Assembly (NCBI RefSeq): GCF_014048465.1
Contig: NZ_PDLY01000004.1
Span: 124,001 to 188,000 of the forward strand
DNA: 64,000 nt
DNA from: Bombella mellum
GTDB lineage: Bacteria; Pseudomonadota; Alphaproteobacteria; Acetobacterales; Acetobacteraceae
Reading direction: 5' to 3'
In this document: one piece after another, positions 9,612-18,439 of the stretch
Numbering within the stretch: the stretch's first letter is position 1
Layout of the letters: the number at the start of each line of letters is the position of its first letter
Program-made: the position numbers and the translations under genes
Notes under the pieces: generated by a model
Told to the model about the DNA's origin: nothing
Databases searched by the model: none
Seen by the model: the letters and a program-made list of their open reading frames with translations, nothing else

Positions 9612-9642
9612 CCGCCTCTCCGTCTTAAGGGCAGAGAGGCGG
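9612..9642 (+). terminator. Hairpin after hpnN, probable terminator
   Basis: A perfect 9-bp stem (9612-9620 with 9634-9642) with a 13-base loop lies 35 bp past the hpnN stop. No U-run follows, so it may be a weak or Rho-assisted terminator, or a 3' stabiliser. Confidence 0.5.
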
Positions 9643-10000
9643 GTCGGTTCCTCCCGGCTCACCCTTCCGTGATGGAAGTCAAGTACCTTCGATATCAAAA
9701 TCACAGAGAAAAGGAATACCTATAAACTTCCCTGTAGCGAAAATTTCCCCTGACCCTGATTTTTTCTCCTGCCACCTCACTCCAGGAACATATTCAACTT
9801 TCTGATTTATAATGATTTCTTCTCTGAAAGACCGTTTCTTCCCCGTGCCGGATTTTACCCTGTGATAGGTTTTTCATGTCATGATAAAAAGTTTATTTTA
9901 TAAGCATCTTTTGCACATTCTTGCCTTAAATCAATGTTGAGGGCCATTTTTTCCCGTCTTCTCAGCTCACCATTTCACAAACGGGCTGTGACAGACGACC
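9643..10000 (+). other. AT-rich noncoding leader before the porin gene
   Basis: No convincing gene in about 360 bases. The composition is clearly more AT-rich than the neighbourhood. It contains a TATAAT hexamer at 9808-9813 without a good -35, and several T-rich tracts. It is probably the promoter and untranslated leader of the outer-membrane porin gene at 10001. Confidence 0.5.
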
Positions 10001-11734
10001 ATGAAACACTCCCTCTTCTCCCGTGCCACCCTGTGTACCACCCTTCTCACGACAGGGTTTGGCCTTTCCCTCTCCTCCGCCCATGCGGCACCCTCTGCCG
10101 GGACAGTGTCCACGCTCGACACGACACAGCAGCGCAGCATTCTGGACCGCATCATGCACACGGCTCCCGGTGGCTGCCCCAAGGATGACGGAAAAGACAC
10201 TTCCAACCCTTACGGTGTCTGGGCACGGAGCGATGGCAGCGAGACAGGCTTCGGTCCGGTCTCCCAGTATGGCACACCCGCCGGAATGGACAGCATCAGT
10301 ACCCCCGGGAAAGGTGTCTGCGACAGGGGCGATCCTTTCGATTCCTACAAACACATGAAGCTGAATGACAGCGGGTCCATCTGGCTCAGCCTTGCCGGAG
10401 AGACACGCCTCAACAACTGGTATGACAGACGCCCCGTTTTCGGTGCGGCCATAGACCCCACCACCTCCATGAAGGCCCGGCCCTTCAATTCAGGCCGCTT
10501 CGCCGTCCGCAACCTCTGGAGTGCCGACCTGCATCTCGGCCAGCACGTGCGCTTCTTCGGCCAACTCATCAATGCCGATGCTGGCGGGTGGCGTGGCTAC
10601 AGCTATGACGGTACGTTCCGCAAGAATCTGGACCTCCAGCAGGCTTTCGTGGAACTCAGCGGCAATGCTGCAGGAGGACATGGTGGCTTCATTTTCGGTC
10701 GCCAGCAGTTCCTGGATGCCCCGGATTACATGATCGGCAACCGTGACGTGCTGAACGTTCCGCTCAGCTGGGATGGTTTCCGCATCTATGAACACTGGAA
10801 CCGGGTCCGTTTCGACGGCTTCTACTTCATCAACACCAAGAACAACCACACAGACAGCTTCCGTGGTGGCAATTCCCTCTTCCACGACACGCTGGATTAC
10901 AAGACACGGCTGTACGGGGCCAATGTCACCATCGCTCCGCCTGATTTCCACTTTCTCGGCGAGAAGGGATATTCCTTCATCAACCTGTTCTATTACGGTT
11001 ATGAAATAAATGGCGGTCCTGCCCAGCAGACCGTGATGTACAACGCCTCCGCCCTCGGCCACACGAAACGCAACAATTTCGGCCTGCGCTGGCACGGGGA
11101 GGCTGGTCCCATCAGCTTCTCTTTCGGCGGGGCCTACCAGCAGGGCACGTTCTACCAGTCCTACAACAAGGCCAACCATTATGACCGCATGAACCGCAAC
11201 GTGAATGCCTGGTCCATGAACGGCACGGTGGATTATCACTTCCGCCATGTCATGTGGCACCCGACCATTGGCGTGCAGGGGGACGCCTATTCCGGCGGTG
11301 GTGCCCGTGGAACGACCGGCAGCGTGAACACCTACATCGAGCCATTCGGTGTGAACACCAACTACCTGGACCCGACCAACTACCTGACCGGCCAGAACCT
11401 GATCGACTTCGCCCCCAAGGCCAGCTTCTCACCCACCAGCTACCTGACCTTCCAGCTGAAGCTGCCCATCTACTGGCGTTACAGCGCAGGGGACGACACC
11501 TACTCCATCTATGGCCGCAACATCTTCCAGCGGCAGTTCACCTCCGGCATGTTCAACTCCTACAATCATGATTCCTTTGTCGGCATTGCCCCGCAGATGG
11601 CTGCCAGCCTGCGTCTCGGCCCGCATCTGACATGGGATCACCACGTCGTCCGCTTCCTCACCTCCCATGCCATGCATCAGGTGGGTGCCCGTGACGCAAC
11701 CTACTATCAGTCCTCCCTGACACTGACCTACTGA
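10001..11734 (+). CDS. Alginate-export-family outer-membrane porin
   Basis: A 577-residue outer-membrane beta-barrel with a signal peptide ending near SSAHA-APS (residue 29). The body has many alternating amphipathic strands, and the segment GRQQFLDAPDYMIGNRD with DGFRIYEHW matches the Alginate_exp (AlgE-like) family. The final residue pattern (SSLTLTY, ending in an aromatic) is typical of a barrel closed by the Bam machinery. No alginate polymerisation gene is nearby, so alginate is unlikely to be the cargo. Members of this family in other bacteria serve as general or sugar-related porins. It is a single-gene unit with a strong hairpin immediately after it. Confidence 0.8.
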   Translation: MKHSLFSRATLCTTLLTTGFGLSLSSAHAAPSAGTVSTLDTTQQRSILDRIMHTAPGGCPKDDGKDTSNPYGVWARSDGSETGFGPVSQYGTPAGMDSISTPGKGVCDRGDPFDSYKHMKLNDSGSIWLSLAGETRLNNWYDRRPVFGAAIDPTTSMKARPFNSGRFAVRNLWSADLHLGQHVRFFGQLINADAGGWRGYSYDGTFRKNLDLQQAFVELSGNAAGGHGGFIFGRQQFLDAPDYMIGNRDVLNVPLSWDGFRIYEHWNRVRFDGFYFINTKNNHTDSFRGGNSLFHDTLDYKTRLYGANVTIAPPDFHFLGEKGYSFINLFYYGYEINGGPAQQTVMYNASALGHTKRNNFGLRWHGEAGPISFSFGGAYQQGTFYQSYNKANHYDRMNRNVNAWSMNGTVDYHFRHVMWHPTIGVQGDAYSGGGARGTTGSVNTYIEPFGVNTNYLDPTNYLTGQNLIDFAPKASFSPTSYLTFQLKLPIYWRYSAGDDTYSIYGRNIFQRQFTSGMFNSYNHDSFVGIAPQMAASLRLGPHLTWDHHVVRFLTSHAMHQVGARDATYYQSSLTLTY

Positions 11735-11762
11735 GGACCGGAACCACACTCCGCTTTCTGGG

Positions 11763-11792
11763 TCGCTCCTGCGTGATGTCACGCAGGAGCGG
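11763..11792 (+). terminator. Strong hairpin terminator after the porin gene
   Basis: Perfect inverted repeat, 13 bp (11764-11776 with 11779-11791) around a very tight centre, 29 bases after the stop codon. It is not followed by a clear U-run, but stability and position argue for transcript termination. Confidence 0.65.
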
Positions 11793-11896
11793 TCTGCGTT
11801 CCGGCCTCTCGGGAATGGCATTTGCATCCATGCCACAATGAGTCCATTATCCGTCCCCCATTAGTCCTGTTTGATCATTGCCAGAAGGTCCCTGTC

Positions 11897-12391
11897 ATGC
11901 AGTCTGTCTTCCGCAACGCCATGAGCCGCCTTGGCTCCCCTGTCGTTCTTGTCACGACGGACGGACCGGCGGGGCGTCAGGGACTGACCGTCTCCGCCAT
12001 CACCAGCGTGACGGACACGCCACCCACCGTGCTGGTCTGCCTGAACCGCAGCAACCAGTCCCATGAGGCTTTTCTGAAGAATGGCCAGCTGGGAATCAGC
12101 ATTCTTGGCAAAGGCCATGAAAGCCTTGCCTTCGCCTTTGCCAACAGTGCTCTTGGTCCGGCAGACCGCTTCTCTCACGGCTCATGGCAGGCAGGCCCCC
12201 TTGGCTCACCCCTGCTGGATGACGCCCTCGCCACGCTTGACTGCACGATAGAGAACACGCACGGCATCGGGACACATGACGTGCTGATCTGCCGTGTCCA
12301 CAGCATCACGGTCAACGATGCGGCCGGTCATGGCCTGACATGGTTCGACCGCAGCTTCCATTATCTGCCCCCAAAATGCACGCCCTGCTGA
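11897..12391 (+). CDS. Flavin reductase-like domain protein
   Basis: A 164-residue flavin reductase of the HpaC/RutF type, which uses NAD(P)H to reduce FMN or FAD for a partner monooxygenase. The family pattern is visible: an N-terminal FRNAMSRLGSPVVLVTT, a flavin-contact region GLTVSAITSVTDTPPTVLVCLN, and the C-terminal LTWFDRSFHYL. The ATG at 11897 has AGAAGG upstream and fits family length. No partner oxygenase gene is adjacent, so the physiological partner is unknown. It converges on mntH with only 7 bp between the stops. Confidence 0.85.
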   Translation: MQSVFRNAMSRLGSPVVLVTTDGPAGRQGLTVSAITSVTDTPPTVLVCLNRSNQSHEAFLKNGQLGISILGKGHESLAFAFANSALGPADRFSHGSWQAGPLGSPLLDDALATLDCTIENTHGIGTHDVLICRVHSITVNDAAGHGLTWFDRSFHYLPPKCTPC

Positions 12392-12398
12392 GGGCGGC

Positions 12399-13733
12399 TC
12401 AGAACAGGGCATCCCCCAGCAGCTTGACGTTCAGCCCGACGATCACCAGCACGACCAGCCAAGACAGAACGGCCAGCACGGGAGACAGGCAAAAACGTCC
12501 CATGTGCTTCCGGCTGGACACGAACCAGACCAGCGGGATCATGGCGAAAGGCAGCTGCATGGACAGCACGACCTGACTGAACACCAGCAGGTCACCCACC
12601 TTGCCCTGCCCGAAAATGGCGATCACGACGATGACGGGCAGGACGGCCAGCCCCCGGGTCAGCAGACGCCGTGCCCAGTAGGGCAGACGAAGGTGCAGGA
12701 ATCCTTCCATGACGATCTGCCCAGCCAGCGTCCCCGTCACGGTGGAGTTGGTGCCCGCAGCGAGCAGGGCCACGGCAAACAGCGTGGAAGCCAGCCCGAA
12801 CCCCAGCACGGGGGACAGGAGCTTCCACGCATCACTGATCTCCGCCACGTCCTGATGCCCCGTGCCATGAAACGCCGCCGCCGCCACGATCAGGATGGCC
12901 GCATTGATGAACAGGGCCAGCGTCAGGGCAAGCGTGCTGTCCCATGTGGCCCAGCGCAGCGCATCCTTCCGGCCTTCATCCGTACGGGAATAGGTACGGC
13001 TCTTGACCAGTGAGGAATGCAGATAGAGATTGTGGGGCATGACCGTCGCCCCGATGATGCCTATGGCCACATAGAGCATCCCCGGATTGGTGAAGACCAC
13101 CGGCGAGGGCAGGAACCCCTTCAGTACCGCTCCGACTGGCGGGGCTGCCGCCACGAGCTGCACGCCAAAGCAGACGGCAATGATGCCCAGCAGGGTTATG
13201 ACGAAGGCTTCCAGTGCCCGCATTCCCCGCCGCATGAGCAGCAGCACGATGAACACGTCCAGCACGGAGATCAGCGTTCCGGCCATGATGGAAATGCCGA
13301 ACAGCAGATTCAGGGCCACGGCCGTGCCAATGACCTCCGCCAGATCACAGGCGATGATGGCGAGTTCACAGGTCAGCCAGAGCGGCAGGCTCAGCCCCCG
13401 GGGCAGCCAGTCCCGGCAGGCCTGGGCAAGGTCCCTGCCCGTGACGATCCCCAGCCGGGCGGCGAGAGCCTGAAGCAGGACGGCCATGATGTTGGCCAGC
13501 AGAATGACGAACAGAAGCCGGTAGCCGAACTGGGCCCCACCCTGAAGGTCGGTCGCCCAGTTGCCGGGGTCCATGTACCCCACGGCCACCATGTAGCCCG
13601 GCCCCACGAACGCCAGAAACCGGCGGAACCAGAAGCTCGCCCGTTCCGGCACCGTGACGGCACCGTGCCCGGCATCCCCCACAGGCATGGCAGCATCAGC
13701 CTCTTTCACGGTTCCGCCCCTCCCGTCATCCAT
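12399..13733 (-). CDS. mntH: Nramp-family Mn2+/Fe2+ transporter MntH
   Basis: A 444-residue proton-coupled divalent metal importer with about eleven membrane segments. The diagnostic metal-binding motif DPGN ([11 protein letters not shown]) in helix 1 and the MPHN motif ([14 protein letters not shown]) in helix 6 are both intact, indicating Mn2+/Fe2+ transport rather than the Mg- or Al-selective relatives. I chose the ATG at 13733, which follows AGGCAGGC and lies 11 bp after the stop of the DUF3297 gene. The longer reading would overlap that gene. No MntR or Fur box was recognised. Confidence 0.95.
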   Translation of the reverse strand: MDDGRGGTVKEADAAMPVGDAGHGAVTVPERASFWFRRFLAFVGPGYMVAVGYMDPGNWATDLQGGAQFGYRLLFVILLANIMAVLLQALAARLGIVTGRDLAQACRDWLPRGLSLPLWLTCELAIIACDLAEVIGTAVALNLLFGISIMAGTLISVLDVFIVLLLMRRGMRALEAFVITLLGIIAVCFGVQLVAAAPPVGAVLKGFLPSPVVFTNPGMLYVAIGIIGATVMPHNLYLHSSLVKSRTYSRTDEGRKDALRWATWDSTLALTLALFINAAILIVAAAAFHGTGHQDVAEISDAWKLLSPVLGFGLASTLFAVALLAAGTNSTVTGTLAGQIVMEGFLHLRLPYWARRLLTRGLAVLPVIVVIAIFGQGKVGDLLVFSQVVLSMQLPFAMIPLVWFVSSRKHMGRFCLSPVLAVLSWLVVLVIVGLNVKLLGDALF

Positions 13734-13744
13734 GCCTGCCTGGA

Positions 13745-13993
13745 TCAGGCGTCGGCCTTGTCCTTGAACCACACCTCGACCGGACCGCTGAGCTTCAGCG
13801 TCATGGGACGGCCACGACGGTCCAGCGTCCGCCCGACGGACACGCGTATCCAGCCTTCGCTGATGCAGTATTCCTCGACATTGGTCTTCTCTTCACCCTT
13901 GAAGCGCACGCCAATGCCACGGCTCAGTATTTCCTCATTGAAATACGGGCTGTCCGGGTAGACCGAGAGACGATCAGGAACCGTATCACTCAT
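13745..13993 (-). CDS. DUF3297 family protein
   Basis: An 82-residue acidic soluble protein. Its sequence follows the DUF3297 pattern closely ([15 protein letters not shown], then [16 protein letters not shown] and [11 protein letters not shown]). The family is widespread in Proteobacteria and has no established function. It immediately precedes mntH on the minus strand, so the two may be co-transcribed. Confidence 0.9.
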   Translation of the reverse strand: MSDTVPDRLSVYPDSPYFNEEILSRGIGVRFKGEEKTNVEEYCISEGWIRVSVGRTLDRRGRPMTLKLSGPVEVWFKDKADA

Positions 13994-14114
13994 CCGTCAA
14001 TTCATCCTTCTGCAGATCATTACCACACCACCCCTGAACGGTCATGGCGGTGTCCTCCCTCCATAACAGGCAACCCGCCAAAAGGAACCCCCCAATATGG
14101 GACGCTCACTCATG

Positions 14115-14150
14115 AAAAACGGGCCGCCCTCCCTGTGGAGCAGCGGCCCG
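14115..14150 (-). terminator. Intrinsic terminator after the RidA gene
   Basis: On the minus strand a GC-rich stem (14143-14150 with 14120-14127) is followed by a run of Ts (14115-14119). It lies 22 bases after the RidA-family stop. Confidence 0.8.
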
Positions 14151-14171
14151 CCTTCATCAGCAGCCGGACTG

Positions 14172-14639
14172 TCAGACAACCTCAAACATCGCTTCGACCT
14201 CGACCGGCGCATCCAGCGGCAGGCTGGGCACCCCGACGGTGGAGCGGGCATGCTGTCCAACCTCACCGGCAAAAACCGCTGCGGCAAGATCAGACGCCCC
14301 GTTCATCACGGCGGCATGGTCGATGAAGTCCGGCGTGCAGGCCATGAAGCCGCCAAGACGCACGACACGGCGCACCCGGGACAGATCACCATTCAGGGCC
14401 GTGTTCAGCTGGGCCAGAATATTGATGAAACAGGCCCGGGCACAGGCCGTCCCCGCCTGATTGGAGACCTCGGCCCCCAGCTTGCCGGTAATCAGCAGCC
14501 TGCCATCCACCAGCGGCAGCTGTCCGGACACGACCAGCAGGTTCCCCGTCCGCACGACCGGCAGATAGTTGGCAACCGGGGCGGCGGCCACGGGCAGTTC
14601 AATGTTCAGCTCGGCAAGGCGGCTTTCTGGTGTGGACAT
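14172..14639 (-). CDS. RidA family (YjgF/YER057c/UK114) protein
   Basis: A 155-residue cytosolic protein of the RidA superfamily, in the slightly longer subgroup. The family core is visible (LLVVSGQLPL near residue 40, QAGTACARACFINILAQL, and RVVRLGGFMACTPDF). RidA proper hydrolyses reactive enamines and imines released by PLP enzymes. This subgroup differs at the C-terminus, where the usual arginine-containing motif is replaced by ARSTVGVPSLPLDAPVEVEA, which keeps the conserved R. It sits beside the PLP enzyme gene metY (102 bp), which fits a deaminase or cleanup role, but that link is inference. Confidence 0.88.
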   Translation of the reverse strand: MSTPESRLAELNIELPVAAAPVANYLPVVRTGNLLVVSGQLPLVDGRLLITGKLGAEVSNQAGTACARACFINILAQLNTALNGDLSRVRRVVRLGGFMACTPDFIDHAAVMNGASDLAAAVFAGEVGQHARSTVGVPSLPLDAPVEVEAMFEVV

Positions 14640-14741
14640 GATGATCTTCCTTTCATCTCATCGCTTCTGGAATAATGGAGGCCTGCCACACTGCGCCTTC
14701 AGACAGGCCCTGCCAAGAGGTGAAGGGCATGACGGCCCCTC

Positions 14742-16031
14742 TCACCCGGCAGCACGGTCCAGTGCCTGGGCCAGATCGGCCAGAATATCCTCGGGGTGTT
14801 CCAGCCCGATGGACAGCCGGACATAGCCTGGCGACACACCGGCCGCCTTCTGCTCCGTCTCACTCAGCTGTGCATGTGTGGTGGACGCCGGATGGATGGC
14901 CAGACTCCGGGCATCCCCGATGTTCGCCACATGGTAGAAAAGCTCCAGCGCATCAATGAAACGCTGGCCCGCTTCCCGGCCACCGGGCAGCTCGAACCCG
15001 ACAAGCCCACCCAGCCCTCCTTTCAGGACGGCCTCGGCCCGCTGGCGGGCCTCTCCCTCCTGCACGGCAGGATGGATCACACGCTCCACATCACGGCGAC
15101 CTTGCAGGAACCGCACCACCTTCAGCGCATTCTCGCAATGGCGGGGCATCCGCAGGGGGAGCGTCTCCACACCCTGAATGAGCTGGAAGGCATTGAAAGG
15201 CGACAGGGCTGCCCCGCCATCCCGCAGCAGCACGGCCCTGGCCCGCAGCGCATAGGCCACCGGCCCCAGCGGGCGGGCAGCCTCCGTCCAGATGGCACCA
15301 TGATAGCTGGGGTCGGTCCGTGTCAGCAGCGGATGACGCTGCCCCCAGTCAAACCGGCCACCATCAACGATCAGCCCGCCAATGGATGTCCCATGCCCTC
15401 CGATATATTTGGTGGCCGAGTAGATCGTGATGGCCGCACCCTGCTCCAGCGGGCGGGCCAGCAGGGGGGCTGCGGTATTGTCAACGACCAGCGGAATACC
15501 CCGTGCCCGCCCTGCCTCGGCAATGGCGGCCATCGGGGCCACGACCAGCTTGGGGTTGGGCAGGGTTTCCAGATACCAGGCCCGTGTCCGCCCGTCACTG
15601 GCCGCCTCAAAGGCAGCCGGATCGGACGGGTCCACGAAACGGACCTCCACACCCATGTTCTTCAGCGTATGGGCGAAGAGATTCCATGTTCCCCCGTACA
15701 GGTCCGTTCCGCTGACGATATTGTCGCCCGCCTCGGCCAGTGTCTGTATCGCCACGATGGCGGCAGCCTGACCGGACGCCACGGCCACGGCAGCCGCACC
15801 ACCCTCCAGTGCGGCCATGCGCTTCTCGAACACGTCAACGGTCGGATTGGTGAGACGGGAATAGATCATGCCCACATCCTTCAGCGCAAAGCGGTCCGCC
15901 GCCTGCTGGCTGCTCTCGAACTGGTAGGATGTCGTCTGATGGATGGGTGGTACGACCGATCCCGTCACCGGGTCTGCCCGCCAGCCTGCATGGAGGGCCA
16001 GGGTCTCAGGGTGCCGTGTTTCATGTGCCAT
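14742..16031 (-). CDS. metY: O-acetylhomoserine sulfhydrylase/aminocarboxypropyltransferase
   Basis: A 429-residue PLP enzyme of the Cys/Met metabolism class. It condenses O-acetylhomoserine with sulfide (or methanethiol) to make homocysteine (or methionine). The PLP lysine lies in SATKYIGGHG, the phosphate-binding and ring-stacking segments are present (ASGQAAAIVAI, GTDLYGGTWNLF), and the substrate region MIYSRLTNPT fits. Length of about 430 residues and the ending (RLSIGLEHPEDILADLAQAL) are typical of MetY rather than cystathionine enzymes. The upstream leader holds a hairpin at 16133-16162. The gene is divergent from the hydrolase gene at 16290. Confidence 0.92.
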   Translation of the reverse strand: MAHETRHPETLALHAGWRADPVTGSVVPPIHQTTSYQFESSQQAADRFALKDVGMIYSRLTNPTVDVFEKRMAALEGGAAAVAVASGQAAAIVAIQTLAEAGDNIVSGTDLYGGTWNLFAHTLKNMGVEVRFVDPSDPAAFEAASDGRTRAWYLETLPNPKLVVAPMAAIAEAGRARGIPLVVDNTAAPLLARPLEQGAAITIYSATKYIGGHGTSIGGLIVDGGRFDWGQRHPLLTRTDPSYHGAIWTEAARPLGPVAYALRARAVLLRDGGAALSPFNAFQLIQGVETLPLRMPRHCENALKVVRFLQGRRDVERVIHPAVQEGEARQRAEAVLKGGLGGLVGFELPGGREAGQRFIDALELFYHVANIGDARSLAIHPASTTHAQLSETEQKAAGVSPGYVRLSIGLEHPEDILADLAQALDRAAG

Positions 16032-16132
16032 AAGGGTGCTTCCTCACAATCTCCGCTGCCTCCGCCTCGCCAGCAGGACAGGACCGATCCATCCACCATC
16101 CAAGGCATACCATGCCCTGCCCGCACGGCCAC

Positions 16133-16162
16133 CCTGTTCCCCGCCATTTTTCCCGGAACAGG
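16133..16162 (-). promoter_or_regulatory. Hairpin in the metY leader
   Basis: A perfect 8-bp inverted repeat (16133-16140 with 16155-16162) with a 14-base loop lies about 100 bases upstream of the metY start. A second short dyad (ggcat, 3 bases, atgcc at 16104-16116) is closer to the gene. No known SAM riboswitch pattern was recognised, so the role is open. Confidence 0.35.
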
Positions 16163-16216
16163 CTGTTACTTCATAGAAATGAATCTGTTGTAATCGCTCT
16201 CATAGGGAATATAGGA

Positions 16217-16244
16217 TTGATTTTATCCAGAATAACTCTATAAG
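16217..16244 (+). promoter_or_regulatory. Sigma70-like promoter for the alpha/beta hydrolase gene
   Basis: TTGATT (16217-16222), a 16-base spacer and TATAAG (16239-16244) stand 46 bases before the ATG at 16290, in an AT-rich divergent spacer. It resembles a housekeeping promoter. The start of transcription is inferred only. Confidence 0.5.
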
Positions 16245-16289
16245 CGGCGGCTCTTCCTATCATTCCAGTCCGCTAGAAGGGTTACAGTC

Positions 16290-17066
16290 ATGCAGCTTGC
16301 TTCCCTTGTTCGCAATGAGACCGGTGTGGATGACGCACCGACAGTTGTCATGCTTCATGGCGTCTTCGGACGGGCACGCAACCTGGGCATTCTCCAGAGG
16401 GCACTCAGCCCCCATTTCAACACGGTGGCGTTCGACCTCCGCTGCCACGGGGACAGCCCCCACGCCCCCATCTCCTACCCGGAAATGGCAAAGGACGTGC
16501 TGGAGAGCATGGATGCGCTGGGAATCAGGGAAGCCTACATCGTGGGACATTCCATGGGCGGCAAGACGGCCATGGCCACGGCACTGACAGCCCCAGAACG
16601 TTTCAGGAAACTTCTGGTGGCGGACATTGCCCCGGACATCATGATCCACGGCCAGCACGATCTGGCGCAGCAGCTGTACCACACGCCGCTCCCGGCCCTG
16701 AACAGCCATGCCGAGATCCGCAAGTTCCTGCATGACCTGACGGAAGACCCTTCCGTTGGCGAACTGATCGCCCAGCACATCACGCCCGGCGACCCTGCCC
16801 GGTGGAACATCGGCGTGACGGACATCGTCGCCAGCTTCCCCGTCATCCAGTCCTGGCCGGATGTTTTCAAGGGCAAGACATGGGACGGTCCGGCCCTGTT
16901 CATCCGGGGCGGAAACTCTCCCTACATCAAGCCGCAGCATCACGACGTCATCCGGGGTTACTTCCCCCAGGCGGACATCAAGACCATTCCCAACACCGGG
17001 CACTGGCTGCATGTGGAAGACCCGACCAGCTTCAACAGCCTGATGCTGGAGTTCCTGCGGAGCTGA
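16290..17066 (+). CDS. Alpha/beta hydrolase (YbfF-like esterase)
   Basis: A 258-residue cytosolic alpha/beta-fold hydrolase. The oxyanion region (VVMLHGVFGRARN), the nucleophile elbow GHSMGG with its serine, and the catalytic histidine in NTGHWLHVEDP are all visible. The acid is likely the Asp of VADIAPD or a later strand residue. The overall pattern is closest to the YbfF esterase group, which acts on acyl-CoA or short esters, but the substrate is not predictable here. Transcribed alone from its own promoter and closed by a strong bidirectional terminator. Confidence 0.85.
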   Translation: MQLASLVRNETGVDDAPTVVMLHGVFGRARNLGILQRALSPHFNTVAFDLRCHGDSPHAPISYPEMAKDVLESMDALGIREAYIVGHSMGGKTAMATALTAPERFRKLLVADIAPDIMIHGQHDLAQQLYHTPLPALNSHAEIRKFLHDLTEDPSVGELIAQHITPGDPARWNIGVTDIVASFPVIQSWPDVFKGKTWDGPALFIRGGNSPYIKPQHHDVIRGYFPQADIKTIPNTGHWLHVEDPTSFNSLMLEFLRS

Positions 17067-17091
17067 ACACGGCCTCCCTCCAGTCCGGAAC

Positions 17092-17130
17092 GAAGAAGGG
17101 CCGCTCCCATGCCGGGGCGGCCCTTTCTTC
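17092..17130. terminator. Bidirectional terminator between hydrolase and hisD
   Basis: A long imperfect stem (17092-17108 with 17114-17130, one bulge and one G-T pair) with a short loop serves both converging genes. Purine-rich GAAGAA on the left and TTTCTTC on the right give a U-rich tail in either direction. Confidence 0.75.
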
Positions 17131-17146
17131 ATGACAGGCCCCTGCC

Positions 17147-18439
17147 TCAGCCCTGTTTCAGGCGTTCCGACAGGCTCATGGCATGGGCGTCCAGCCCTTC
17201 CTCCCGGGCAAGGATCACACCGGCGGGGCCGACCTTCTTCAGTCCTTCCATGTCCGTCTCGATGGATGTCGTCCGCTTCAGGAAATCATAAACGGAAAGA
17301 CCAGAAGCAAAACGGGCCGTGCGGCTGGTCGGCAGGACATGGTTGGGACCACCGACATAATCCCCGACCGCCTCCGGGCAGAACCGCCCCATGAAGATCG
17401 CCCCGGCGTGACGGACCTTCAGACTGAAGGCTCTCGGATCATCCAGCAGGACCTCCAGATGTTCCGGGGCAAACTCGTTCACCACTGCGGCCGCCTCATC
17501 CTCCGACCGGACAATCACGACTGCCCCACAATCCTCCCAGCTCCTGCGGGCAATCTGCGCCCGGGGGAGTGTTTTCAGTTCTTCCTCCACCGCCGCAATG
17601 ACCCTGTCCGCAAAGGCCTCATCCTGCGTGATCAGGACAGACTGCGCCTGCTCGTCATGTTCTGCCTGTGCCAGAAGATCAATCGCCACCAGACGGGGAT
17701 CATTGCTGCCATCCGCCACCACCACGACCTCGGAAGGACCGGCAATGCTGTCGATTCCCACATGGCCGAACACCTGCCGCTTGGCCTCCGCCACGAAGGC
17801 GTTGCCCGGCCCCACGATGCGGTCCACCGGAGCAATGCCCTGCGTGCCATAGGCCAGGGCACCCACGGCCTGTGCCCCACCAATGCGGTAAATCTCCGTC
17901 ACGCCACAGAGCCGGGCCGCCTCCATGACCAGCGGATTCAGCACGCCATCCGGTGTCGGCACGCACATGGCCAGCCGTCTGACACCGGCCACATGGGCCG
18001 GAAGGGCATTCATCAGCACGGAGGACGGATAGGCCGCCTTGCCACCGGGCACGTAGAGACCGGCGGCATCCAGTGCCGTCCAGCGCATTCCCAGCCGCAG
18101 TCCGGCCTCATCCGTATAGTCGAGGTCCCTGGGCAGCTGGGCCTCATGAAACGCCCGGATGCGCTTTGCCGCCAGGGCAAGGGCCTCCTTCGTCTCCGGA
18201 GCGACACGGTCTGCCGTCTCCCTGATCTCCGCCTCGCTGATGCGCAGCTGGTCGGGGGTCAGGGTCAGCCGGTCGAACCGCTCGGTATAGTCACAGAGGG
18301 CCTCATCGCCCCGTTCCCGCACGTCGGCCAGAATGGCCCGTACCGGCTCCGCCACGGAGCCACTCTGCTCGCCACGGCGGGCCAGAACGGCCTTCAGCTC
18401 GGTTGCGAACTGCGGTGATGTCGTGTTCAGACGTTTCAT
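17147..18439 (-). CDS. hisD: Histidinol dehydrogenase
   Basis: A 430-residue enzyme that performs the last two oxidations of histidine synthesis, from L-histidinol to L-histidine, using NAD and a zinc ion. Zinc-binding and catalytic segments are present: LAQAEHDEQAQ (Gln and His ligands), the NAD region GPSEVVVVADG, EFAPEHLEVL and HAGAIFMG. Length is normal. Its ATG shares one base with the stop of hisG (TGATG), so the two are translationally coupled. Confidence 0.97.
   Translation of the reverse strand: MKRLNTTSPQFATELKAVLARRGEQSGSVAEPVRAILADVRERGDEALCDYTERFDRLTLTPDQLRISEAEIRETADRVAPETKEALALAAKRIRAFHEAQLPRDLDYTDEAGLRLGMRWTALDAAGLYVPGGKAAYPSSVLMNALPAHVAGVRRLAMCVPTPDGVLNPLVMEAARLCGVTEIYRIGGAQAVGALAYGTQGIAPVDRIVGPGNAFVAEAKRQVFGHVGIDSIAGPSEVVVVADGSNDPRLVAIDLLAQAEHDEQAQSVLITQDEAFADRVIAAVEEELKTLPRAQIARRSWEDCGAVVIVRSEDEAAAVVNEFAPEHLEVLLDDPRAFSLKVRHAGAIFMGRFCPEAVGDYVGGPNHVLPTSRTARFASGLSVYDFLKRTTSIETDMEGLKKVGPAGVILAREEGLDAHAMSLSERLKQG

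Noticed and set aside
16032-16290. SAM riboswitch before metY
   Set aside because: None of the conserved segments of the SAM-I or SAM-II classes could be found; only generic hairpins are present.
17183-18418. Long plus-strand frame opposite hisD
   Set aside because: Antisense shadow; hisD is certain on the other strand.
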